Source: a bacterium (lineage in GTDB: Bacteria > Chloroflexota > Dormibacteria > UBA8260 > Bog-877). Taken from it: a DNA stretch of 34,422 nt. The notes beneath the pieces were generated by a model. That model searched no databases. It was not told the DNA's origin and was given only the letters and a program-made list of their open reading frames with translations. A program made the translations under genes and the position numbers. The DNA lies in NCBI GenBank assembly GCA_021791345.1, contig JAJYWT010000099.1, positions 1-34,422 of the forward strand. The letters are read 5' to 3'. Below are positions 8,728 to 15,432 of the stretch, piece by piece. Positions within the stretch are counted from its first letter, which is position 1; each line of letters opens with the position of its first letter.

Positions 8728-9452
8728 GCCACATCCTGATCGGCCTCGCCGTCTGTGCGAGCCTGCTGATCTACCCCGGTGGACTGACCCTGCTATGCGG
8801 CGCCTGGCTGCTCTCCAGGGGCAGTTCGATGGCGGCCGCCGGATGGCGCCGCCGGACTCAGGTGGACAAGACCATCGTCCCGCTGGCCCTGGCGTCACTG
8901 GCGGTGGTCCCGTTGCCGTGGCCGGGCAACCCGGCGTTGGCGCTGACGGCGGGTGGGCTGAGCCAGGTCGGTGTCGGAGGGCTCGGGCTGACCGCGCTCG
9001 GGCTGTTGGGGATGGAGCTCTGGCTGGCAAACGGCAAGCGCACGAGCTCGCCCCACACGCTGCTGCCGGTCCTCACCGTGCTGGCCATTCTGGTCCTGGC
9101 GGAGGTGGTGGCGGCTCCCGACTGGGCCAGCCTGCTCGCGGCGACCGGGACGGGTGCCGAGGCGGGCCGGGTGGGGGTGGGAGTCGCCTGCCTGCTGGCT
9201 TTCCCATGGGCCTCCGGGGACCCCGCCGGGAGCCGGCTGGCGGTGGCCTGCGCCGCGGCCACCCGGTTCGCCGTCGCCGCCTTCCTGATCTTCCCCCAGG
9301 TGGCCAGGACGCCGGTTTGGCTGGGCCTTGGGGTCTGGCTGGCCGCGTGCCTGGCGTTTGGTGCGCTCTGGGGCGTTGCCCGTCGCTTCGAACTCGGGCG
9401 GCCCGCCAAACCGGGTCTTCCCGGCTCCGCTGATAGACTTAGACTCCCGTGA
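8724..9452 (+). CDS. Multi-pass membrane protein ending the complex-I-like operon
   Basis: A 242-residue hydrophobic protein. The likely start is a TTG at 8724 overlapping the previous TGA; no ATG or GTG fits better without losing the first membrane segment. It begins SHILIGLAVCASLLIYPGG and has about seven membrane segments, a short basic loop (WRRRTQVDK) and a basic C-terminal end. Position and size would suit a NuoH/HyfC-type quinone-module subunit, yet I do not see the Glu-rich loop or the RxGPxRVG motif of that family. I therefore leave the function open. The end of the gene overlaps two tandem -10-like hexamers that may serve maf. Confidence 0.5.
   Translation: MSHILIGLAVCASLLIYPGGLTLLCGAWLLSRGSSMAAAGWRRRTQVDKTIVPLALASLAVVPLPWPGNPALALTAGGLSQVGVGGLGLTALGLLGMELWLANGKRTSSPHTLLPVLTVLAILVLAEVVAAPDWASLLAATGTGAEAGRVGVGVACLLAFPWASGDPAGSRLAVACAAATRFAVAAFLIFPQVARTPVWLGLGVWLAACLAFGALWGVARRFELGRPAKPGLPGSADRLRLP
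9431..9445 (+). promoter_or_regulatory. Tandem -10 hexamers for the maf transcript
   Basis: TAGACT occurs twice back to back (9434-9439 and 9440-9445). The first copy is preceded by TG one base away, making an extended -10. A start near 9452 would give a leader of about 70 bases that includes the AGGAGG before maf. The site lies inside the last codons of the preceding membrane gene. No clear -35 is seen. Confidence 0.35.
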
Positions 9453-9504
9453 AGGATTCACACGGGGACCGGCCGGGCGAGGGCCACGGCCACTCACCGG
9501 AACC

Positions 9505-9510
9505 AGGAGG
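9505..9510 (+). promoter_or_regulatory. Shine-Dalgarno site fixing the maf start
   Basis: A perfect AGGAGG lies 12 bases before the GTG at 9523. It supports that GTG over longer in-frame versions reaching back into the previous gene. Confidence 0.6.
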
Positions 9511-9522
9511 CATATCAAGGAC

Positions 9523-10200
9523 GTGGCGGAGTTAGTCCTGGCCTCCGGCTCCAAGCGTCGGCGCGAGCTTCTGGTGCGGCTGGGATTGCGCTTCACGGTA
9601 GTCCCCCCCGATATCGAAGAGACGATGGTGCCCGGGATGTGCGCCGATCTGGCGGTCCAGCTGGTGGCACGGGCCAAGGCTCACGCCGTGATATCTCAGC
9701 TCGACGGGCGGAGTGCGGCCTACGTTTTGGCGGCCGACACCGTGGTGATGGGCCCCAGCGGCCTCATGGGCAAGCCGCTGACAGAGGCCAGGGCGAAGGA
9801 GATGCTGCGGGCGCTGCGGGGACAGCGTCACGTGGTGCTGACCGGGGTTTGTGCTCTCTGCCCCGCCACGATGAAGGAGAGCACCGCCGTCTCGCGGTCG
9901 GCCGTGCGCATGCGGGTGTTCGACGATGAGGAGCTGGAGCAGTACGTGGCCGGGGGCGAGCCTCTGGACAAGGCCGGCGCCTACGCCGTCCAGGGGCTTG
10001 GCGGCGCTCTGGTGGATGCGATCGGGGGCCGGACCGACACCGTGATCGGGCTGGACTGCCAGATGGCGATGCAGCTGCTCAGTGACGTCGGCTACCCTGA
10101 TCCGCTGCCAACCGCACCCGACCACCCGGTGCCACTGGGCAAGTCCGCCACCACCAGGCGGCCTCTGGCCAGCTCCAACCGCGCTGGAGGGACGCGCTGA
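9523..10200 (+). CDS. maf: Maf-family nucleoside triphosphate pyrophosphatase
   Basis: Maf proteins hydrolyse dTTP, UTP or modified nucleotides to the monophosphate and pyrophosphate and are linked to housecleaning and septum control. The 225-residue protein opens with LASGSKRRRELL, the family's LASxSPRRxELL loop with Lys in place of Pro. It carries AADTVV with the catalytic Asp at about residue 72, GKPLTEARAKEML, and EPLDKAGAYAVQGLGG, the characteristic EPxDKAGAYxIQG block. The C-terminal 30 residues or so (after SDVGYPDPL) are a Pro/Ser/Arg-rich tail beyond the usual end. The start is GTG, chosen from the AGGAGG upstream. The stop is 14 bases before the next gene's ATG. Confidence 0.93.
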   Translation: MAELVLASGSKRRRELLVRLGLRFTVVPPDIEETMVPGMCADLAVQLVARAKAHAVISQLDGRSAAYVLAADTVVMGPSGLMGKPLTEARAKEMLRALRGQRHVVLTGVCALCPATMKESTAVSRSAVRMRVFDDEELEQYVAGGEPLDKAGAYAVQGLGGALVDAIGGRTDTVIGLDCQMAMQLLSDVGYPDPLPTAPDHPVPLGKSATTRRPLASSNRAGGTR

Positions 10201-10214
10201 AGCTCGGGCGACAC

Positions 10215-11153
10215 ATGGGGGTGGCAGCCTGCCTTCCCGTGATCGGGTTGGCGGCGGCGCTGACGACTTCCTGCGGGGGCTCGTCGATCCCCAACACGCT
10301 CCAGGTCACCTCCGAGGTGATCTCGCCGGCCGGCAACTCCGGGCCATCGGAGCAGATCGCCCAGGGAACGGTGGGGCAGGTACAGGTGACCGTCACCAAC
10401 CTTGGGGGCTCCTCCTTCCGTGGGGTGACCGTCCGCCTGCAGGTCCCGGCCGGATTCGTGTACACCAGCACCGCCTCGGTGGTCGAGAATGGCGACGCCG
10501 TCCGCTCCGCCGACATCGTCCCCGCCTCCCGTGACGCCACCCTGACCTGGGGAAGCTGGACGATCGGGCCTGGCGTCACCGGCCAGGCCAGCCAGGTGGT
10601 TATCACCGCCAACCTGGAGGCGACCGGCGGGGCGGGCTCGGTCCATCTTTATCCCGAGGTCTTCGCCAGCGGCTACCAGAACTATCTGAGCGGGCGGCTG
10701 CTCACCATGGAGATAACTCCGGCGCCCTCCCTGAGCCTGAGCCTGCATGTGAACCCGCAGGCGGTGGCGGCCGGGTCGACGGTCACCTACGAGGCCGTCA
10801 TCACCAACACCGGCAGCGGCTCCGCCTCCGGCACCACCCTCGCGATCACGCTGCCATCCGACTTCGACTACGTCACCACCCAGTCGACGTCAGGCAACGC
10901 GAGCACCTCGGGGGCGACCTATCCTGTCGTCGGGACGGTGATCCCCACCTGGTCGGGCTTCGACATCCCCGGCCAGTCCGGAGCGGGCCCGGGCCTGTTG
11001 ACCCTGACCTTCCAGGTCGAGGTCCTGCCCGACGTCGGCCGCGGTGTCTACTCGGCCACGGCCGGGCTGGTCGCCAGCAATGGCTCAGCCTCCCAGAATG
11101 ATCTGCAATTGAACTACGGCCCTCTGGCTGCCGTGACCGTCACCGGCCCCTAG
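10215..11153 (+). CDS. Secreted DUF11-like repeat lipoprotein
   Basis: A 312-residue exported protein. After a hydrophobic leader, a Cys at residue 20 (ALTTSC, a weak lipobox) is followed by Gly and Ser. Two immunoglobulin-like beta domains follow, each with the DUF11 hallmark of a conserved-repeat cell-surface module: VTVTNLGGSSFRGVTVRLQVPAGF (about residues 55-80) and VTYEAVITNTGSGSASGTTLAITLP (about residues 190-215). Such domains are known from surface adhesins and scaffolds; no catalytic motif is seen. With the ATG at 10215 the leader lacks a basic N-terminus. An in-frame CTG at 10197 overlapping the maf stop would add KLGRH and give a normal signal peptide, so the true start may be there. 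It lies between maf and rplU, an unusual site for a surface protein. Confidence 0.75.
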   Translation: MGVAACLPVIGLAAALTTSCGGSSIPNTLQVTSEVISPAGNSGPSEQIAQGTVGQVQVTVTNLGGSSFRGVTVRLQVPAGFVYTSTASVVENGDAVRSADIVPASRDATLTWGSWTIGPGVTGQASQVVITANLEATGGAGSVHLYPEVFASGYQNYLSGRLLTMEITPAPSLSLSLHVNPQAVAAGSTVTYEAVITNTGSGSASGTTLAITLPSDFDYVTTQSTSGNASTSGATYPVVGTVIPTWSGFDIPGQSGAGPGLLTLTFQVEVLPDVGRGVYSATAGLVASNGSASQNDLQLNYGPLAAVTVTGP

Positions 11154-11196
11154 GACCCCGGCCGCGCACTCCAGCGATCTGGGACCGGCATCAGTC

Positions 11197-11205
11197 TGGT
11201 AAACT
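11197..11205 (+). promoter_or_regulatory. Extended -10 promoter upstream of rplU
   Basis: TGGTAAACT fits TGnTAnnnT. A start near 11212 would give a leader of about 75 bases. A pairing GGGCG (about 11215) with CGCCC (about 11240) is possible in that leader. No -35 is obvious. Confidence 0.4.
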
Positions 11206-11285
11206 CCGACTTCGGGCGGTTGCAGGATGTAAGCTCTGACGCCCACCACGGGGCTCTCGGCTCCGCCCATTCCCAGGAGTTCTGA

Positions 11286-11786
11286 ATGTACGCCATAGTC
11301 CAGATTGGCGGCCGCCAATATCGGGCCATACCCGGCACGCGGGTAGTCGTCGATCGGCTGGAGGTGGAGCCGGGGGACGAGGTCCAGCTGCAGGATGTGC
11401 GGATGGTCGTGGCCGAGGCCGGCGACCGGGAGCCGACCGCGGTGGGCACGCCGACGGTGGACGGGGTAACCGTCACCGCCACCGCGCAGGGCCACCTCCG
11501 CGGCGAGAAGGTGCTCGTCTTCAAATACAAGCCGAAGAAGCGCTACCGGCGGCAGCGGGGGTTCCGGGCCGAGCTCACCGAGCTTCGGATCGACGCGGTG
11601 GGAGCCGTGCCCCGGCGTGCCGCCAAGGCCAAGGATGCCGAGGAGGCTCACGGCGGCACCGAGGATGTCGAGGTTGCCGCGGCTGTGACTCCGAAGCGAC
11701 CCCGTGCCTCCAGGCCCCCCGCCAAGCGGGCTGCCAAGGCGGTGGACAAGGAGTCTGAGGTGGAGGAGCCTGGCGATGGCGCATAA
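11286..11786 (+). CDS. rplU: 50S ribosomal protein L21 with long tail
   Basis: L21 binds 23S rRNA in the large subunit. The first 103 residues or so are standard: [13 protein letters not shown] at the start, the [25 protein letters not shown]-binding loop near residues 77-98, then the final strand. The protein is 166 residues, so about 60 residues are added at the C-terminus. That tail is Ala/Lys/Glu/Pro-rich and probably disordered, with alternating basic and acidic runs. AGGAG lies 6 bases before the ATG. The end of the gene overlaps rpmA by 11 bases, so the two are translationally coupled as well as co-transcribed. Confidence 0.95.
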   Translation: MYAIVQIGGRQYRAIPGTRVVVDRLEVEPGDEVQLQDVRMVVAEAGDREPTAVGTPTVDGVTVTATAQGHLRGEKVLVFKYKPKKRYRRQRGFRAELTELRIDAVGAVPRRAAKAKDAEEAHGGTEDVEVAAAVTPKRPRASRPPAKRAAKAVDKESEVEEPGDGA

Positions 11787-12045
11787 GAAGGGCGGCGGCA
11801 GCAGCCGCAACGGTCGGGACAGCAACTCCCAGCGTCTGGGGGTCAAGGTGTATGGGGGCGAGGCGGTGTCGGCCGGAGCCGTGCTGGTGCGCCAACGCGG
11901 AACCCGGATCCTGGCCGGGCCCGGGGTCGGAGTCGGCAAGGACCACACCCTGTTCGCCCTCAGCAGCGGTCAGGTGGTCTACCAGCCATATCGCACCAGC
12001 CGGACCCGGGTCACGATCACCCCGGCGGGCGCCTCGGCCGACTGA
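11776..12045 (+). CDS. rpmA: 50S ribosomal protein L27
   Basis: L27 reaches the peptidyl-transferase centre with its N-terminal tail. The 89-residue protein begins [19 protein letters not shown], the canonical start, without the cleavable leader found in Firmicutes. It continues with [22 protein letters not shown] and [13 protein letters not shown], all family signatures. The ATG at 11776 lies inside the rplU reading frame; an earlier in-frame ATG at 11704 would add unrelated sequence and is rejected. GGAG at 11763-11769 within rplU can serve as ribosome binding site. obgE follows after 30 bases. Confidence 0.96.
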   Translation: MAHKKGGGSSRNGRDSNSQRLGVKVYGGEAVSAGAVLVRQRGTRILAGPGVGVGKDHTLFALSSGQVVYQPYRTSRTRVTITPAGASAD

Positions 12046-12075
12046 AGTAATTCGGGCCCTGGCCCGGTTCGCATC

Positions 12076-13383
12076 ATGTTCCTAGACGAGGTGGTGCTGT
12101 CGCTGAGCGCGGGTCGCGGAGGCGCCGGCTCCAACAGCCTGCGGCGAGAGAAGTTCGTCCCCAAAGGTGGGCCAGATGGCGGTGACGGGGGCCGCGGTGG
12201 GGACATCTTGGTCAGGGCCGAGCAGGGGATCAGCTCGCTGCAGCGCTTCCAGCTGGAGCGCACTTTTCGGGCCAAGCCGGGTGGGGGCGGTGAGGGGTCC
12301 AAGCGCCACGGGTCCGACGGCGCCCCGGTGGTTCTTCCGGTGCCGCCGGGGACCATGGTGTTCGATGCCGAAACCGGACAGCTGCTGGCGGATCTGGAAC
12401 GGGCCGGGGCGGAGGTGGTGGCCGCCCGCGGGGGGAGGGGAGGACGGGGCAACACCCACTTCGCGACTCCCACCTACCAGGCGCCCCGCCGCCGGGAGCT
12501 GGGCGAGCCGGGCGAGACCCGGCGGGTGCGTCTGGAGTTGCGCCTCATCGCCGACCTAGGGCTGGTGGGGTTGCCCAACGCCGGCAAGTCGACCTTGCTC
12601 GCCCGGCTCACCGGTGCCCACCCCAAGATCGCAGACTATCCCTTCACCACCCTTTCACCCAACCTCGGGGTGGTCGATCTGGCATCCGGGCAAAGTCTCA
12701 CCGCGGCCGACGTGCCCGGGTTGATCGAGGGGGCGCACCGGGGAGCTGGGCTCGGCGTGGGATTCCTGCGCCACCTCTCCAGGACTCGGGTGCTGGTGCA
12801 TCTGGTGGACGGGACCCTCGGCAGGGACCGGGTGGCCGCCGCCTATCGTCAGGTGCATGGCGAGCTCTGCCAACACAGCGCCGACCTGGCTGCCAAGCCG
12901 ACCGTGGTGGTGCTGAACAAGATCGATCTGATGCCGGAGGATGAGGCTTCCCTCACCGCGGAGGCACTGCGGGCGGAGCTCGCGGCGGACGCTCCCCTCG
13001 TCCGGATCTCGGCCAGCACCGGGGCCGGCACTGACCGCTTGCTGGAGGCGTGCGCGGTCCTGATGTCCGCGGCGTCGGCAGGCCCGGAGCATGGCGGCAC
13101 CTTTCGTCTCTACCAGGGCCCGGTGGCCAGGGATCGCAGCTTCCAGGTGGCTGTCGAGGAGGGCCGCGTCGAGGTCACCGGCGAAGCGCTCGTACATCTG
13201 GTGGAGATGACCGATATGGACGACGAGGCGTCGGTCCTCAGGTTGCAGCGCCAGCTGCTGAGAATGGGAGTCGAGGACGCGCTCGCGGAGCGGGGGGTAT
13301 CCCCGGGGACCGAGGTCCAGATCGGCAGGGTCTCCTTCACCTATTTCCCGGAGGTGGCGGCGGCGGAGCTCCCCGCGCCGTGA
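12076..13383 (+). CDS. obgE: Obg/CgtA GTPase
   Basis: Ribosome-associated GTPase needed for large-subunit assembly and stress control. The 435-residue protein has the three Obg parts. The glycine-rich N-terminal domain (residues about 1-158) includes GGRGGRGNTHFATP. The G domain has the P-loop GLPNAGKST from residue 165, the switch-II motif DVPGLIEGAH, the specificity motif NKID and the SAST loop. The C-terminal OCT domain (about 340-430) includes GVSPGTEVQIGRVSFTYFP. The ATG follows rpmA by 30 bases, and the stop overlaps the nadD start (GTGA). The order rplU-rpmA-obgE-nadD-rsfS is common in Gram-positive-type phyla. Confidence 0.96.
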   Translation: MFLDEVVLSLSAGRGGAGSNSLRREKFVPKGGPDGGDGGRGGDILVRAEQGISSLQRFQLERTFRAKPGGGGEGSKRHGSDGAPVVLPVPPGTMVFDAETGQLLADLERAGAEVVAARGGRGGRGNTHFATPTYQAPRRRELGEPGETRRVRLELRLIADLGLVGLPNAGKSTLLARLTGAHPKIADYPFTTLSPNLGVVDLASGQSLTAADVPGLIEGAHRGAGLGVGFLRHLSRTRVLVHLVDGTLGRDRVAAAYRQVHGELCQHSADLAAKPTVVVLNKIDLMPEDEASLTAEALRAELAADAPLVRISASTGAGTDRLLEACAVLMSAASAGPEHGGTFRLYQGPVARDRSFQVAVEEGRVEVTGEALVHLVEMTDMDDEASVLRLQRQLLRMGVEDALAERGVSPGTEVQIGRVSFTYFPEVAAAELPAP

Positions 13384-14036
13384 CGCGAGAGCTGGTCATC
13401 TTCGGTGGCACCTTCGACCCTCCCCACCTCGGCCACATGGCGGTCATCTCAGGGCTGCGCGAGCGGCTGTCGCTGCCGGTGGTGGCCATCCCCAATGGGC
13501 AGCCCCCTCACCGCGAGCCGCCGGTCGCCTCGCCGGAGGAGAGGCTGCATCTGGTGCGCCTCGCGGTGGCCGCGCTCGGCGACCCGCTGGTGACGGTGAG
13601 CGACGTGGAGGTGCGCCGCGGGGGTCCGTCCTACACCGCCGACACCCTGGAGGAGCTCCATCGGGAGGTCCAAGGGGTGCGCCTCCTGCTCGCGTTGGGC
13701 AGTGACGCCGCGGCCACCCTGCCGGATTGGGAGCGCGCGGAGGTGATCGCCCAGCTGGCGCGGCTGGTCGTCTTCGACCGTTCCGGGACCGCTGAACGCG
13801 CCACCTCGGTGATCGCCGAGCTGAGAAAGGCCGGGTATCTGCTCCCCGATGCGCTGGCGATCGGGGTCATGGCCCCGGAGTTGGAGGCATCCGACATCCG
13901 GGACCGCCTGGCCCAGGGGGCCGACTGCTCCGCCCAGCTGGCGCCCCCGGTCTGGCGGGAGATCCGCCGCGTCGGTCTGTATGGCGCCGCGCCGGATTTG
14001 GTCTCCGGTGAGCGTGGGATAATCGCCCCCGCATGA
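13380..14036 (+). CDS. nadD: Nicotinate-nucleotide adenylyltransferase
   Basis: Joins nicotinate mononucleotide and ATP to form deamido-NAD in NAD synthesis. The 218-residue protein starts at a GTG overlapping the obgE stop. The nucleotidyltransferase motif GGTFDPPHLGH is at residues 9-19, followed by PNGQPPHR and SYTADTLEEL, both typical of NadD. Near the C-terminus ASDIRDRL stands for the family's SSTxIRxRL motif. The stop overlaps the rsfS ATG by four bases. Length and motif order match bacterial NadD rather than the archaeal/eukaryotic type. Confidence 0.94.
   Translation: MTRELVIFGGTFDPPHLGHMAVISGLRERLSLPVVAIPNGQPPHREPPVASPEERLHLVRLAVAALGDPLVTVSDVEVRRGGPSYTADTLEELHREVQGVRLLLALGSDAAATLPDWERAEVIAQLARLVVFDRSGTAERATSVIAELRKAGYLLPDALAIGVMAPELEASDIRDRLAQGADCSAQLAPPVWREIRRVGLYGAAPDLVSGERGIIAPA
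14015..14023 (+). promoter_or_regulatory. Possible extended -10 for rsfS
   Basis: TGGGATAAT inside the end of nadD fits TGnnATAAT-type extended -10 sites and lies 9 bases before the rsfS ATG. It could give rsfS and the oxidoreductase a near-leaderless transcript of their own. Confidence 0.3.
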
Positions 14037-14401
14037 CGCCCCTTCAGCTGAGCCGCCTGGTTGCGGACGCGGCGCTCTCCAGGAAGGCTCGCAATGTGGT
14101 CAGGGTCGATCTCCGGGGCAAGACCACCATGGCGGACTACTTCGTCATCTGCGAGGGTGACACCGACCGGCAGGTGAGGGCGGTGGCGGAGGCGATGGTG
14201 GAGGATGCGGGCAAAGCCGGGGTCCATCCGCTGGCCCGGGCCGGCCTCGAAGAGGCCTCCTGGATCTGTCTCGACTTCGACTCCGTGATCGCCCACGTCT
14301 TCTTACCGGGGGAGCGGGCCTACTACGACCTGGAGGGGCTGTGGGGCCCCGCCCGCAGGGTCCGCCCCCGCCCGGCGAGGGAGCTGGTAGCGGCGCGGTG
14401 A
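14033..14401 (+). CDS. rsfS: Ribosomal silencing factor RsfS
   Basis: RsfS (YbeB/Iojap family) binds ribosomal protein L14 and blocks subunit joining under starvation. The 122-residue protein carries the family blocks: a KARNVVRVDLR-type strand, the TTMADYFVICEGDTDRQVRAVAEAM core (residues about 31-55), and DFDSVIAHVFLPGERAYYDLEGLW near the C-terminus. The ATG overlaps the nadD stop; the stop overlaps the next gene's GTG. The last 15 residues are Arg/Pro-rich. Confidence 0.95.
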   Translation: MTPLQLSRLVADAALSRKARNVVRVDLRGKTTMADYFVICEGDTDRQVRAVAEAMVEDAGKAGVHPLARAGLEEASWICLDFDSVIAHVFLPGERAYYDLEGLWGPARRVRPRPARELVAAR

Positions 14402-15360
14402 CCGAACTCAGGCTGGGGTGCTTCGTTCCCCAGGGGTGGCGGAGCGATCTCCCCCTAGCCGCTCCTGCGGCGCCGCTGTTCGAGACCATGGTCGAGGTGG
14501 CGCTCAGGGCCGAGCGCAGTGGTTACGGGGCGGTCTGGGTGTACGACCATCTGCAGGGTGTTTTTGCGGCCGACCGGTCGCCGGTGCTGGACCCCCTGAT
14601 CAGCCTGGCGACCCTGGCCTGGGCGACCACCAAGGTGAGGTTGGGGGCGATGTGCCTGGCGCTCCCCCTGCACCAGCCCACCCAGCTGGCCCATCAGCTG
14701 GCCTGCCTGGACGTGCTGAGCGAGGGCCGGCTCGAGGTCGCCCTGGGTGCGGGATCCGACCCCGACGAGGTGCTCTCCTTCGGGCTGCCTCTGCGGTCGC
14801 TTCGGGAGCGGATCCTTGCCTGCGGGGAGGCGGTCGAGCTCTTCCGCGCGTGCTGGGAGCACGAGTCGACCCACTTCGAGGGCCGCTACACAGTGGTCGA
14901 AGACGCGCGGGTGTACCCCAAGCCGGTCCAGCGGCCCTCGCCCCCGATCTGGATCGCCGGCGGAGGTGAGCGGCTCACCCTCTGGCAGGTGGCCCGCCAC
15001 GCCAACGGCTGCAGCCTCTTCGGACCGCCGCAGCGGGTCGCGCGCAAGCTGGACGTGCTGGCCGAGCATTGCCGGGCCCTGGGGCGGCCCCTGAGCTCGA
15101 TCCGGGTGGGCGTGGTGCTGGACTGCCTGGTGGCGGACACCGAGGCGGCGGCCGATCGGATGGCCGACCATTACAACCGCCACGGCGAGGATGCCCGCGC
15201 CTATCGGGCGCGGCGACTGGTGGGGACGCCGGCCGCCTGCGCACAGCAGCTCCAGGCCTATCTCGACCTCGGGGTGTCCGAGGTCTGTTGCCACTTCCCC
15301 GATGCCGTCACGACCGACTCCCCGGAGCGGCTGGCCCGAGCGGTGTTGGGGGCCTCCTGA
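14398..15360 (+). CDS. LLM-class flavin/F420-dependent oxidoreductase
   Basis: A 320-residue luciferase-like monooxygenase-superfamily protein starting at a GTG overlapping the rsfS stop (GTGA). Family features are the N-terminal strand LRLGCFVPQG, AERSGYGAVWVYDHL, LGAMCLALPLHQPTQLAHQLACLDVLSEGRLEVALGAG without a break in the barrel, and RPSPPIWIAGGGE for the cofactor phosphate site. The strong match to F420-type members (EGRYTVVEDARVYPKPVQ) favours coenzyme F420 over FMN, but this cannot be settled by eye. The substrate is unknown. It appears co-transcribed with the NAD/ribosome genes and is followed by a terminator-like hairpin. Confidence 0.85.
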   Translation: MTELRLGCFVPQGWRSDLPLAAPAAPLFETMVEVALRAERSGYGAVWVYDHLQGVFAADRSPVLDPLISLATLAWATTKVRLGAMCLALPLHQPTQLAHQLACLDVLSEGRLEVALGAGSDPDEVLSFGLPLRSLRERILACGEAVELFRACWEHESTHFEGRYTVVEDARVYPKPVQRPSPPIWIAGGGERLTLWQVARHANGCSLFGPPQRVARKLDVLAEHCRALGRPLSSIRVGVVLDCLVADTEAAADRMADHYNRHGEDARAYRARRLVGTPAACAQQLQAYLDLGVSEVCCHFPDAVTTDSPERLARAVLGAS

Positions 15361-15364
15361 GGCT

Positions 15365-15397
15365 GTCCCCGGGCAGGATCTCATCCTTTTGGGGGAC
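15365..15397 (+). terminator. Hairpin after the LLM oxidoreductase
   Basis: GTCCCC pairs with GGGGAC as an outer stem, and AGGAT pairs with ATCCT as an inner stem around a three-base loop. A run of four T occurs inside rather than after the outer stem. It is terminator-like but not a classic intrinsic terminator. Confidence 0.35.
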
Positions 15398-15417
15398 GGT
15401 GGGCTTCTGGCAGGTTC

Positions 15418-15426
15418 TGGTAGCGT
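15418..15426 (+). promoter_or_regulatory. Extended -10, likely leaderless promoter of first binding protein
   Basis: TGGTAGCGT fits TGnTAnnnT and is followed by six bases and then the ATG. No ribosome binding site precedes the ATG. The fourth binding-protein gene has the same TAG-x-GT, six bases, ATG layout. The leaderless reading is an inference. Confidence 0.5.
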
Positions 15427-15432
15427 CCGCCC

